The position numbers and the translations under genes are program-made. Under the pieces are notes generated by a model. It saw only the letters and a program-made list of their open reading frames with translations. It had not been told where the DNA came from and made no database searches. From assembly GCF_000250655.1 (NCBI RefSeq), contig NC_016935.1, positions 7,520,001-7,584,000 of the forward strand: DNA of 64,000 nt. Direction: 5' to 3'. This document shows, piece by piece, positions 42,304 to 51,040 of this stretch. Each line of letters starts with the position of its first letter. The stretch's first letter is position 1. The stretch comes from Paenibacillus mucilaginosus 3016. GTDB lineage: Bacteria > Bacillota > Bacilli > Paenibacillales > NBRC-103111.

Positions 42304-43236
42304 TCAAGGGCGGCCCTGCTCCCCGCCCTCCAGCTGGCGGAGCAGATGCTGCAGGTCCTCGGGCAGCGGGGCCTCGAACTCCATCCACTCCCGCCGGACG
42401 GGGTGGGTCAGGCCGAGCAGGCAGGCGTGCAGCGCATGGCGCTGCAGCCCGTAGACTCCCTCTTCCTCCGGAGGCCCGTACATCTTGTCGCCGAGCAGCG
42501 GATGGCCGAGATGCCGCATATGCACGCGGATCTGGTGCGTGCGGCCGGTCTCCAGCCACAGGCGGACCAGGGTCGCGTCCGCAAACCGGCGCTCGACCCG
42601 GTAGTGGGTCACCGATCGGTAGCCCGAAGGCGTCACGATACGGATATGCGGCGCCTCCGGATCGCGGTCGATCGGCTGGTCGACGGTTCCTTCGTCCGTC
42701 TCCAGCTGTCCGTGGACGAAGGCGAGGTACTCTTTTTTGAGCCCCGTCGTCTGCATCTCTTCGGAGATCTGCTGGTGGACATACGGGTTCTTGGCCACAG
42801 CCAGGGCCCCGGAGGTCTCCTGGTCGAGCCGGTGGATCGGCCGAAAGCGGAAGCTCCAGCCCTGCTCGTGCCAGTAATGCACAACGCCGTTCGCCAGCGT
42901 ATCCGTATAATGGCCGTGGGTCGGGTGGACGATCCTCCCCGCCTCCTTGTTCAGCACGAGCAGCTCATCGTCCTCGTAGAGGATCTCCAGCGGCATCGGC
43001 TGGGGCAGGATGTCATCCGAGGCCTCGACCTCCATCCGTACGGCGACCCGGTCTCCCGGCTGCACCTTCACGCTGATGTAGCGACGCTCGCCGTTCACGG
43101 TGATGCCCTCTTCCGTCAGCTTCAAGCGGGAGAGCAGCTTGCGGGAGAGGCCCATCCGGTTCTGCAGCACGGTCTTGAGGAGCAGGCCTTCGTCCTCCGG
43201 AGGCACAATGTATTCAATCGGTTTGTAGTAGGTCAT
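42304..43236 (-). CDS. RluA-family pseudouridine synthase
   Basis: Isomerises uridine to pseudouridine in rRNA or tRNA. The 310-residue protein has an N-terminal S4-like segment (LSRKLLSRLKLTEEGITVNG) and the catalytic domain with HRLDQETSG (catalytic Asp), KEYLAFVHG, GRTHQIRVHMRHLGHPLLGD. Its ATG (43236) overlaps the stop of pduO by 4 bp, so it is the last gene of the cobalamin operon and coupled to it, although pseudouridylation has no known part in B12 metabolism. The larger 404-codon frame (to 43518) covers pduO antisense-frame and is not used. Confidence 0.92.
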   Translation of the reverse strand: MTYYKPIEYIVPPEDEGLLLKTVLQNRMGLSRKLLSRLKLTEEGITVNGERRYISVKVQPGDRVAVRMEVEASDDILPQPMPLEILYEDDELLVLNKEAGRIVHPTHGHYTDTLANGVVHYWHEQGWSFRFRPIHRLDQETSGALAVAKNPYVHQQISEEMQTTGLKKEYLAFVHGQLETDEGTVDQPIDRDPEAPHIRIVTPSGYRSVTHYRVERRFADATLVRLWLETGRTHQIRVHMRHLGHPLLGDKMYGPPEEEGVYGLQRHALHACLLGLTHPVRREWMEFEAPLPEDLQHLLRQLEGGEQGRP

Positions 43237-43802
43237 GATTTGCGCCGGAACACCTCGGCACTTCTCACATATTCCACGTCCGGCATCCCGGCGCGGTGGT
43301 TCGCCACACGGGCCACCGTGAAGAAAAAGTCCGACAGCCGGTTGAGGTAGCGGCGCACCTCGTCGTTGATCGGCTGCGTGCGGGCCAGCGTCACCACCCG
43401 GCGTTCGGCCCGGCGGCACACGGTGCGGCAGACATGCAGGGTCGAAGAAGCGAGCGAGCCGCCCGGCAGAATGAACCGCTTGATGTCCGGCGTCTCGGCG
43501 TCGTACTTGTCGATCCATGCCTCCAGCCGGTCGACCATCTCCGCGGTGACTTTGTACGGCCGCAGCTCCTGTTTCAGCAGGGCGAGGTCCGAGCCGCAGT
43601 CGAAGATCTCGTGCTGGATCTCCAGCAGGTCCGCTGCGAGATCCGCGTCGCGCTGGGGATCGAGAAACCCGATCGCCTGCCCGACGAAGCAGTTCAGCTC
43701 GTCGGTCGTCCCGTAGGCTTCCACCCGGACGTCGTCCTTGTCGACGCGCCCCCCGATGACACCGGTCTGGCCGGCATCGCCCGTTCTTGTATAAATGCGC
43801 AT
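43233..43802 (-). CDS. pduO: ATP:cob(I)alamin adenosyltransferase, PduO type
   Basis: Transfers the adenosyl group from ATP to cob(I)alamin, making coenzyme B12. The 189-residue protein is a complete PduO-type domain: MRIYTRTGDAGQTGVIGGRV, VEAYGTTDELNCFVGQA, ILPGGSLASSTLHVCRTVCRRAER and YLNRLSDFFFTVAR. ATG start. In the cobalamin operon, 13 nt after the cobD-cobQ fusion and overlapping the rluD-like gene by 4 bp. Confidence 0.95.
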   Translation of the reverse strand: MRIYTRTGDAGQTGVIGGRVDKDDVRVEAYGTTDELNCFVGQAIGFLDPQRDADLAADLLEIQHEIFDCGSDLALLKQELRPYKVTAEMVDRLEAWIDKYDAETPDIKRFILPGGSLASSTLHVCRTVCRRAERRVVTLARTQPINDEVRRYLNRLSDFFFTVARVANHRAGMPDVEYVRSAEVFRRKS

Positions 43803-43815
43803 GCCCAGTCCCTCC

Positions 43816-46587
43816 TTAGGTAAGAATGGCAGTTTCCTGTTCCTGTATCATCTCATACAAACGCTCCATATCCAAGTGGGAGCGCACATGCCCGGCCAGC
43901 CGGTCGAAGGCGGCCTCCCGCCGTTCGGTGAACCGCAGCTCGGCCGGCAGCGGGGCAAGCCCCCTGCTCTCCCGGATACGGTTCAGCCAGGCGCGCCGGA
44001 AGTCGTCGCTGTGCAGCACGCCGTGAAGGTACGTGCCCCAGACGCGTCCTTCGGCCACCGCAGCTCCATCCGGCAGACCTGCGGAGCCTTCCTCCTGCAG
44101 CAGGAACGGATGCTCCACCGGCTCCAGGAAGGTCGTACGGCCCATGTGGATCTCGTAGCCTTCGACCGGGTAGCCGCCGTACAGCCTCGCGACTCCCGCC
44201 GCCTGGACGGTCCGCTTCTCGGCGGCAAACAGCGTTTCGGTCGGCAGCAGGCCGAGGCCCTCAAGCTCCGGCTTGTCGGATTCGACAAGCTGGGGATCGA
44301 GCAGCCGCGCCCCGAGCATCTGATAGCCGGCACAGATGCCGGTGACAAAGCCGCCGCCTGCCGCATACGCGAGCAGCCTGCGGTCCAGCCCGCTCGAACG
44401 AAGATAGAGCAGGTCGTCGACCGTATTCTTGCTGCCGGGAATGATCACGGCATCCGGCTGCCCGAAGTCCTCGGGCGAGGAGACGAACCGCAGGCGCACA
44501 TCCGGCTCGAAGGCCAGCGGATCCGCATCCGTGAAGTTGGAGATGCGGGGCAGGCGCAGAACCGCGATGTCGAGCATCTCGGGCGGCAGCTTCGCCGGAG
44601 GGCCGCTGCGCGCCGTCTCGGCCAGCTTGCGCTCGAGCGAGGCCGAATCCTCGTCCTCGAGACCGAGCTGCGGCAGGTACGGGATCACCCCGAGCACCGG
44701 GATGCCCGTGCGCGCCTCCAGCCAGTCGATCCCCGGCTGCAGCAGCGTCACGTCTCCGCGGAACTTGTTAATGACAAAGCCGCGGACACGGGCACGTTCT
44801 TCAGGCGTCAGGATTTCGAGCGTGCCGACGAGTGAAGCGAACACGCCGCCCCGGTCGATATCCGCGACGAGCAGCACCGGTGCGTCCGCCCAGCCCGCCA
44901 GCCGCATGTTCACGATATCGCGGTCCTTCAGGTTCACCTCGGCCGGGCTGCCGGCTCCCTCGATCACGACCACGTCGTGAACGCTGCGCAGCCGCTCAAG
45001 CGCTTCCTTGACCACGCCCTCCGCCTCGGGCAGGTAGCGTTCCCGGTAGGTGCGGGCGTCGAGATCCTGATACGGCCTGCCGTGGACGACGACCTGCGCC
45101 ACCATATCCTTCTTCGGCTTGAGCAGGATCGGGTTCATGTCCGTCGTCGCCGGAATGCGGCAGGCATCGGCCTGCATTCCCTGGGCCCGGCCGATCTCCT
45201 TGCCGTCCGGCGTCACGTAGGAGTTCAGGGACATGTTCTGCGACTTGAACGGCGCCACCCGGCGGCCGTCCTGCAGCAGAATGCGGCAGAGCGCAGCGGT
45301 CAGCAGGCTCTTGCCGACGTCCGAAGCCGTGCCCTGCAGCATGACAACCGATCCTCGGCGGCGGGACGGTCCTGCTCCCGCCGGTGAGAGCGGGGCGTCC
45401 GGGCCGGAAGAAGCCGGTGCTTCCGCGCCCAAGCCCTCTACTGCGTAAGGCGCCGTCTGAGCTGCGCCCGCTGCCGCCGCCTCAGCAGCTGCACGGCCCC
45501 TACCTTCCCGCTGCCGCTCCGCGAAGACCTCCGCCAGCACGGCGAGCAGCCGCCGGTTCATCTGCGGGAGCTTCACCGCGAGCCGGACGTAGGAATCGTC
45601 CAGGCCCGGGAACAGCGAGGCGTCGCGAATGAGGATGCCCCTGCGCCCCATGGCTTCCTGCAACCCACGCCCGGTCCACCCGAGCGCCCGCAGCGAGCAC
45701 AACACATAATTCGTGTCGCTGTCCCAGGCCAGCACACCCAGCTCCCGCAGGCCCGCGAGCAGCTCAGCCCTCGCCCCGGGCAGCCACTCCAGCGTCCGCC
45801 GGGCGTAAGCGCGGTCCTCCAGCACCGCCGCCCCGATCCACTGGGCGAACGCATTGACGCTCCACGGCACCTGCAGCTCCCTCATGGCCCAGATGCGGTC
45901 CGGATGCGCGACGGCATAGCCGAGCCGCAGACCCGGGATCGCGTAGAACTTCGTCATCGAGCGAAGCACGATGAGATTCGGGCTCGACGAGGCTGCGGCG
46001 GCAAGCGACAGCTTCTCTTCCTCCGGCAGAAAGTCGAGGAACGCCTCGTCGACGACCGCCGGAAGCGCGTCCGAGGCAAGCCTCTCACGCACGGCCTGCG
46101 GCAGCAGCCGCCCTGTCGGATTGTTCGGCGAGCCGAGGAACAGCAGGTCGCAGTGGGGCGCTGCCGCCTCCAGATCCTGCAGCTGCAGCTCGAAGCCCTG
46201 CTCCTCCCTCAGGGGGATATCCTTGACGGCCCCGCCCGTCTTCCGCACCGCATCCTCGTATTCCTTGAACGAGGGGCGGGCCAGTCCCGTAACCGCAGGG
46301 CGCAGCACCCGCACAGCCAGATCGATCAGCTCGGCGGCCCCGTTGCCGACGAGAATGCACGCCGGGTCCACGCCGTGCTTCTCCGCCAGCCGTCGCGTCA
46401 GCTCCCTGGCCGCCGGGTCCGGATAAGCGGCCGCTTCCTGCCAGCGTGTGCGCAGTATGTGCCCTGCCGCCTCCGGCGGACCGAACGGATTCATATTCGA
46501 GCTGTAATCGACAAACTCCCCCGGCGGCCTGCCGTACTTCTCCGCCGCCGTCTGTAGGTCCCCGCCGTGCCCGTATTTCTCCAACAT
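43816..46587 (-). CDS. cobD-cobQ: CobD-CobQ fusion: threonine-phosphate decarboxylase + cobyric acid synthase
   Basis: One uninterrupted 923-codon frame. Residues 1-360 are a CobD/CobC-type PLP decarboxylase (YGHGGDLQTAAEKYGRPPGE, VDYSSNMNPFGPP, GNGAAELIDL, GSPNNPTGRLLP, PLP lysine in LRSMTKFYAIPGLRLGY), which makes (R)-1-amino-2-propanol phosphate. Residues ~360-412 are an Ala/Gly/Pro-rich linker. From ~413 on is CobQ: VVMLQGTASDVGKSLLTAA (P-loop), FKSQNMSLNSYVTPDG, and the glutamine-amidotransferase Cys in GICAGYQMLGARL with His in YLHGVLHSDDF; it amidates cobyrinic diamide. Both halves look complete. Fusing them joins two late steps that feed CbiB. ATG start; gap of 12 nt to the gene before. 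Confidence 0.94.
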   Translation of the reverse strand: MLEKYGHGGDLQTAAEKYGRPPGEFVDYSSNMNPFGPPEAAGHILRTRWQEAAAYPDPAARELTRRLAEKHGVDPACILVGNGAAELIDLAVRVLRPAVTGLARPSFKEYEDAVRKTGGAVKDIPLREEQGFELQLQDLEAAAPHCDLLFLGSPNNPTGRLLPQAVRERLASDALPAVVDEAFLDFLPEEEKLSLAAAASSSPNLIVLRSMTKFYAIPGLRLGYAVAHPDRIWAMRELQVPWSVNAFAQWIGAAVLEDRAYARRTLEWLPGARAELLAGLRELGVLAWDSDTNYVLCSLRALGWTGRGLQEAMGRRGILIRDASLFPGLDDSYVRLAVKLPQMNRRLLAVLAEVFAERQREGRGRAAAEAAAAGAAQTAPYAVEGLGAEAPASSGPDAPLSPAGAGPSRRRGSVVMLQGTASDVGKSLLTAALCRILLQDGRRVAPFKSQNMSLNSYVTPDGKEIGRAQGMQADACRIPATTDMNPILLKPKKDMVAQVVVHGRPYQDLDARTYRERYLPEAEGVVKEALERLRSVHDVVVIEGAGSPAEVNLKDRDIVNMRLAGWADAPVLLVADIDRGGVFASLVGTLEILTPEERARVRGFVINKFRGDVTLLQPGIDWLEARTGIPVLGVIPYLPQLGLEDEDSASLERKLAETARSGPPAKLPPEMLDIAVLRLPRISNFTDADPLAFEPDVRLRFVSSPEDFGQPDAVIIPGSKNTVDDLLYLRSSGLDRRLLAYAAGGGFVTGICAGYQMLGARLLDPQLVESDKPELEGLGLLPTETLFAAEKRTVQAAGVARLYGGYPVEGYEIHMGRTTFLEPVEHPFLLQEEGSAGLPDGAAVAEGRVWGTYLHGVLHSDDFRRAWLNRIRESRGLAPLPAELRFTERREAAFDRLAGHVRSHLDMERLYEMIQEQETAILT

Positions 46588-46599
46588 CCCCTTCGCCTC

Positions 46600-48378
46600 C
46601 TATAAGCCTGTCATGCCGACCCATACGGCCAGCAGCAGCGTCTCGACCCCTTCATTAATCGCACCGTACGTATCGCCGGTGAGCCCGCCCAGCTTGCGGT
46701 GCAGATAAGCGCCCATAAGTGCGCAGCCCGCTGCGGCGGCCGCAGGCAGCGCCAACAGCAGGGGCAGCAGCGCAGCTCCGCCGGTCCACCAGCCGGCGGA
46801 GAGTGTCAGTACCGCAGCGAGCCCGGCGGCGCCCGTCAGGTGGCGGAAGCCGAGGCCGGCGAACAAGCTGCCCATGCCGCCCCCCTGCTCCTGGCGGGCA
46901 TAGGGCCAGCAGACCAGGGCTGCGGCCATCATGCAGCGGCTCCACAGCAGCACCAGGGGCAGCAGCGCCAGTCCCCCGCCCCGCTCCATTATGGAAGTCA
47001 GCAGCGACCACTTCAGGAGCAGCACCAGCACGCAGACAACCACGCCCATCGCGCCGACCCGGCTGTCCTTCATGATCTCGAGCATCCGCTCCCGGGAGCG
47101 GTGGCTGAGCACCCCGTCCGCCGTGTCCATCAGCCCGTCGAGGTGAAGCGCGCCGGTGAGCGCAGCCCACAGAGCCAGCAGCACCGCAGCGGCCGGCAGC
47201 GGGGGCAGCACCGCCTGCAGCACCGCTCCCGCTCCCCAGAGGATCGCGCCGAGCACCGCACCGACCAGCGGATAGAAGACGACGCTGCGGCGGAACAGCC
47301 CCCCGCTGTAATCGAGCGTGAGCGGCACGGGCAGTCTCGACAAAAATTGAAAAGCGGCCGCAGCCGCCCCTCCTATCCCGCGTATGTAATCCCAAGCAGT
47401 ACGCACAGCAATCCCCCCGCCGCCAGATAGCTTTACCTTATACAAAAGACCGACCGTGCGCAGAATATCACCGCGCTCGCGGGTTCTCAGCGGCCAGCCC
47501 ATCCGGGCCCGCTCGCTCGTCCGCCCGTGGTAGACGTTGACACCGCCGAGCTCGATGCCGAGCGCCCCGGCCACGGCCGACTCCGGGATCCCGCTGTTCG
47601 GGCTCGGATGCAGCCGGGCGAAGACCCGGACGGCCTTCGCCGCCCGTGCTGCGGAGAGCCCGGGCGTCAGCCCGGCCGCCGCCACCAGCAGCCCGCCCGT
47701 CAGCCGGGCGGGAAGCCAGTTCAGCACATCGTCCCACCGCGCGGAGGCCCAGCCAAAATGCAGGTACTTGTCATTTTTGTACCCGACCATGGAATCCAGC
47801 GTATTCGATGCCCGGTACAGCATCGCCAGTGGGGCCCCTCCGAGCAGGGCGAACACCAGCGGCGAGATGAACGCGTCCACGATGTTCTCGGCCACGGTCT
47901 CGACCGTCGCCCGCGTAATCTCCGGCTCCTCCAGCCGAGTCGTATCCCGGCCGACGATATAGCCGACATACTTGCGGGCCTCCTCCAAGTTCCCCGTGCA
48001 GAGCGGCCGGTAGACGAGCATGGCGGCATCCTTCAGGCCTTTGACCGCGATCGTCGTGGAGACGAACCAAGCGGACGCCGCATAGCCGAGCCAAGGATGA
48101 ACGGCTTCCGCCGCCCGGCAGACCGCCCACACGGCAGCGTAGGCTGCCGCTATCGTCGTCAGTGTAAGCGCCAGACCTCGCAAACGGAGCTTCAACGGTT
48201 CTGCGCCGCCGTCGCCGCCTGGCGTCCGGTACAGCCCCCGCTCCAGCAGGCGGATCAGCCGGCCTATCCACACGACCGGATGCGTCAGCCACTTCCACTG
48301 CGGATCGCCGATCACCCAGTCGATGACGACCGCAGCCAGCGCGACCGCCAGTATTTCCTGCAAACCGTATTGAAGCAC
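46600..48378 (-). CDS. cbiB-cobS: CbiB-CobS fusion: adenosylcobinamide-phosphate synthase + cobalamin synthase
   Basis: A 592-codon open frame encoding two membrane enzymes. Residues 1-~320 are CbiB/CobD (VIDWVIGDPQWKWLTHPVVW, NIVDAFISPLVFALLGGAPL, YRASNTLDSMVGYKNDKY, RLHPSPNSGIPESAVAGALG), which attaches aminopropanol phosphate to cobyric acid. Residues ~330-592 are CobS (FQFLSRLPVPL, HLDGLMDTADG, KDSRVGAMGV, GGLTGDTYGAINE), which joins AdoCbi-GDP to alpha-ribazole. An in-frame GTG at codon 325 (47406) follows GGGGGGAT by about 6 nt, so CobS might also be made alone by internal initiation. Fusion by loss of a stop codon between formerly separate genes is the simplest origin. Confidence 0.93.
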   Translation of the reverse strand: MLQYGLQEILAVALAAVVIDWVIGDPQWKWLTHPVVWIGRLIRLLERGLYRTPGGDGGAEPLKLRLRGLALTLTTIAAAYAAVWAVCRAAEAVHPWLGYAASAWFVSTTIAVKGLKDAAMLVYRPLCTGNLEEARKYVGYIVGRDTTRLEEPEITRATVETVAENIVDAFISPLVFALLGGAPLAMLYRASNTLDSMVGYKNDKYLHFGWASARWDDVLNWLPARLTGGLLVAAAGLTPGLSAARAAKAVRVFARLHPSPNSGIPESAVAGALGIELGGVNVYHGRTSERARMGWPLRTRERGDILRTVGLLYKVKLSGGGGIAVRTAWDYIRGIGGAAAAAFQFLSRLPVPLTLDYSGGLFRRSVVFYPLVGAVLGAILWGAGAVLQAVLPPLPAAAVLLALWAALTGALHLDGLMDTADGVLSHRSRERMLEIMKDSRVGAMGVVVCVLVLLLKWSLLTSIMERGGGLALLPLVLLWSRCMMAAALVCWPYARQEQGGGMGSLFAGLGFRHLTGAAGLAAVLTLSAGWWTGGAALLPLLLALPAAAAAGCALMGAYLHRKLGGLTGDTYGAINEGVETLLLAVWVGMTGL

Positions 48379-48465
48379 GTGCGTCCCCCATCTTTCTTAT
48401 CCGTTGGCTTCGCGTACCGCCGGACCTAGATTCCTGAGCTGCCGGCTGCCCGGTCTCTCCGTTAA

Positions 48466-49041
48466 TTACTCGGGATAGGCCAGCGCCTTGAGCTCCAGCG
48501 GAATCCCCGAGGTCACAAGGAACACCTGGTCCGCCGACCGGGCCAGACGCTGGTTCATCCGGCCCGAGAGATCGCGGAAGATCCGGCCGAGCTTATACTC
48601 GGGCACGAGACCGTACCCGACCTCGTTGGTCACGAGAATCACCGGCCGTTCGGCTCTCTCGAAGGCCCGGGCGAGCTCTTCGATCTTCTCCTCGAGCAGG
48701 CGCTGCGCGTCCGGCTCCTGCTCCAGCCGGAGCAGCCAGTTCGACAGCCACAGGGTCAGGCAGTCGACCAGGACGACCGGCTCGCGCGCTTCCTGCAGCA
48801 GGGCGCTCAGCACGTAGGGCTCCTCCGCCGTCGTCCACGGGAAAGCCTGCGCCTCCCGGCTCTGCCGGTGCAGGGCAATGCGCTCGCGCATCTCATCGTC
48901 GTACGCCTGCGACGTGGCGATGTAGAGCCCCCGCGCACCCAGCCGCGCCGCATGGCGCTCGGCGAAGCCGCTCTTGCCGCTGCGCGCGCCCCCGGTGACG
49001 AGCACCCGCAGCGGGCGTACCGCTTCCCGCGCCCCGCTCAT
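48466..49041 (-). CDS. cobU: Adenosylcobinamide kinase / guanylyltransferase
   Basis: Bifunctional CobU: phosphorylates adenosylcobinamide and transfers GMP to it. 191 residues with the P-loop VLVTGGARSGKSGFAERHAA, YIATSQAYDDEM, the guanylylated-histidine region RIALHRQSR, LVDCLTLWLSNWL and LVTNEVGYGLVPEYKLGR. Its start overlaps the cobT stop by 4 bp. ATG start. Part of the cobalamin operon. Confidence 0.96.
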   Translation of the reverse strand: MSGAREAVRPLRVLVTGGARSGKSGFAERHAARLGARGLYIATSQAYDDEMRERIALHRQSREAQAFPWTTAEEPYVLSALLQEAREPVVLVDCLTLWLSNWLLRLEQEPDAQRLLEEKIEELARAFERAERPVILVTNEVGYGLVPEYKLGRIFRDLSGRMNQRLARSADQVFLVTSGIPLELKALAYPE

Positions 49042-50117
49042 GCCCCGGCCGGCGTCTCCCCGGCCGCCTGCGACACGCCGGCCGAGCCGAAGGTCGCCAT
49101 CTCGCGCATGAGCTTTAGGGAGGCCTCCACCAGCGGGAACGCCAGTACCGCGCCGGTGCCTTCGCCCAGCCGCATATCCAGCTGGAGCATCGGCGCAAGG
49201 CCAAGCTCCTGCAGCAGCCGGGCATGCCCCCTCTCCTCCGAGAGATGCGAGGCGATCATGAAGTCCCGGCTCAGCGGAGCCAGCCGGGCGGCAATCAGCG
49301 CCGCCGCCGAGGAGATGAAGCCGTCGATCACGACGGGAATCCGCCGGGACGCCGCACCGAGGATCACACCGGCCAGCCCCGCAATCTCCAGGCCGCCGAC
49401 CTTCGCCAGCACATCGAGCGGATCGTTCGGGTCCGGCCGGTTGACGGCGATCGCCCGGCGGATGACCTCCTGCTTATGCCGCAGGCGGGCATCGTCGATA
49501 CCGGTGCCGCGTCCTGTGACCGCTGCCGGCTCTTCGCCGGTCAGCACGCTGAGCAGGGCGCTGCTCGCCGTCGTGTTGCCGATGCCCATCTCGCCGGTCG
49601 CCAGCAGGCCGAAGCCTTCATCCGCCAGCCCGCGGGCGATCTCGATGCCGGTCCGGATGGCCTCCACGGCCTCTTCCCGCGTCATGGCCGGGCCCTCGGC
49701 CATATTGGCCGTCCCCCACCGCACCTTGTGCGAACGGAGCAGCGGATGGGACAGCATGGCATTCACGCCGATGTCGACGCAGACGACTTCGGCGCCGGTC
49801 TGGCGGGAGAGCACGTTCACGGCCGCCCCGCCGCCAAGGAAGTTCAGCACCATCTGCGGCGTAACCTCCGCAGGGAAGGCGCTGACTCCTTCCGCGCAGA
49901 CGCCGTGATCGGCCGCCATGACGACGACCGCCTTGCGGCCGAGCTCCGGCAGCGCTTCGCCGCGGATGCCCGCGACCTGCTGCGCCACCGCCTCGAGCCG
50001 CCCCAGGCTTCCCGGAGGCTTCGTAAGCTCGTCCAGACGCCTCGCCGCTTCCGCCGCCGCTCTCTCATCCAGCGGGCCGATACCCGCCAATATGTTCCCA
50101 AGTTCCTGTTCACTCAT
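49038..50117 (-). CDS. cobT: Nicotinate-nucleotide--dimethylbenzimidazole phosphoribosyltransferase
   Basis: Makes alpha-ribazole phosphate for the lower ligand. 359 residues: LDELTKPPGSLGRLEAVAQQ, VVMAADHGVCAEGVSAFP, GGAAVNVLSRQTGAEV, LATGEMGIGNTTASSAL, VGGLEIAGLAGVILGAASRR, and the catalytic Glu region LDMRLGEGTGAVLAFPLVEA. I start it at ATG 50117 (MSEQELGNILAG); the longer frame to 50312 overlaps btuD. It overlaps the btuD stop by 8 bp and cobU by 4 bp. Confidence 0.95.
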   Translation of the reverse strand: MSEQELGNILAGIGPLDERAAAEAARRLDELTKPPGSLGRLEAVAQQVAGIRGEALPELGRKAVVVMAADHGVCAEGVSAFPAEVTPQMVLNFLGGGAAVNVLSRQTGAEVVCVDIGVNAMLSHPLLRSHKVRWGTANMAEGPAMTREEAVEAIRTGIEIARGLADEGFGLLATGEMGIGNTTASSALLSVLTGEEPAAVTGRGTGIDDARLRHKQEVIRRAIAVNRPDPNDPLDVLAKVGGLEIAGLAGVILGAASRRIPVVIDGFISSAAALIAARLAPLSRDFMIASHLSEERGHARLLQELGLAPMLQLDMRLGEGTGAVLAFPLVEASLKLMREMATFGSAGVSQAAGETPAGA

Positions 50118-50906
50118 GCCCCATTCGGTCCCTTCCAAGCAGTATTTGCGGCACGCCGCTGTCCGGATGCGGCAGCACGTAGGGTCTTGTGCCATAGACC
50201 TCCTCAAGCCCTGCCGGCTGCAGCACCTGCTCCGGCGTGCCGATCGCGCGGATCCGCCCTTCCTGGAGGAGCAGCAGCCGGTCGCAGAACATCGAAGCGA
50301 GATTGAGATCATGCAGCACCGAGACGACGGTCATGCCGTTCTCTTCCTTCCACCGGTCGATCCGCTCGAGCATCTCCAGCTGATAACCGATATCGAGGAA
50401 GGTCGTCGGCTCGTCGAGCAGCAGCAGCCTCGGCTCCTGGGCCAGGGCCCGGCCGAGCGCCACACGCTGCCTTTCCCCGCCGCTGAGTGCATCCACCGTG
50501 CGCTCCTGCAGCTCCTCCAGCTTCAGCCAGGAGAGAATCCGCTCCACGAGAGCGGAGCGGTCCTCCCTCTCACTCCCCCAGCCAGTTCTGATAAGGATAG
50601 CGTCCCATCTCCACGATCTCCCTGACCGTGAAGCCCAGGGGAGGAAGCGCATCCTAGCGGAAGGACGGCCAGCAGCCGGGCCAGCGCCTTGCGGGAATAC
50701 CCGGCAAGCGGCTGCCCATCCAGCTCGATGCTCCCTTGATCCGGCGCCTCCACGCCCGAGAGCAGATGCAGCAGCGTCGACTTGCCGCTGCCGTTCGGGC
50801 CCAGGATGCCGAGCCATTCGCCCTGCCGGACCTCCAGGTCGATCTCCCGGAGCACGATCCGCGCTCCGAACCTTTTGCCCAGCCCCCTTACCTTCATCCC
50901 GGCCAT
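50110..50906 (-). pseudogene. btuD: BtuD-type ABC ATP-binding protein, two frameshifts
   Basis: ATPase of the B12/cobinamide importer. From ATG 50906 (behind GGGAGGG) the frame gives VRGLGKRFGARIVLREIDLE and Walker A LGPNGSGKSTLLHLL, then breaks at ARLLAVLP. An inserted base at 50656 (CCGC-T-AGG for CCGCAGG) shifts it; without it the sequence reads PQDALPPLGFTVREIVEMGR. A second surplus base in the five-C run 50575-50579 shifts it again before the ABC signature LSGGERQRVALGRALAQEPR, Walker B LLLLDEPTTFLD and the switch His in VVSVLHDLN. Length 797 = 3x265+2 agrees with two extra bases. All ATPase motifs survive, so decay would be recent, or these are sequence errors. Confidence 0.88.
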
Positions 50907-51040
50907 GGCCGTCCCTCCCTTCTTTGATGTATCTGACTTCACTTCATTTCACTTCATCATCAATATCTGCATTCCAAATTTTTACTGAACCCTACATTCA
51001 CCCAGTCCAGCTTCCCCGGTCCCTGTCCCAAGCTCACCTG

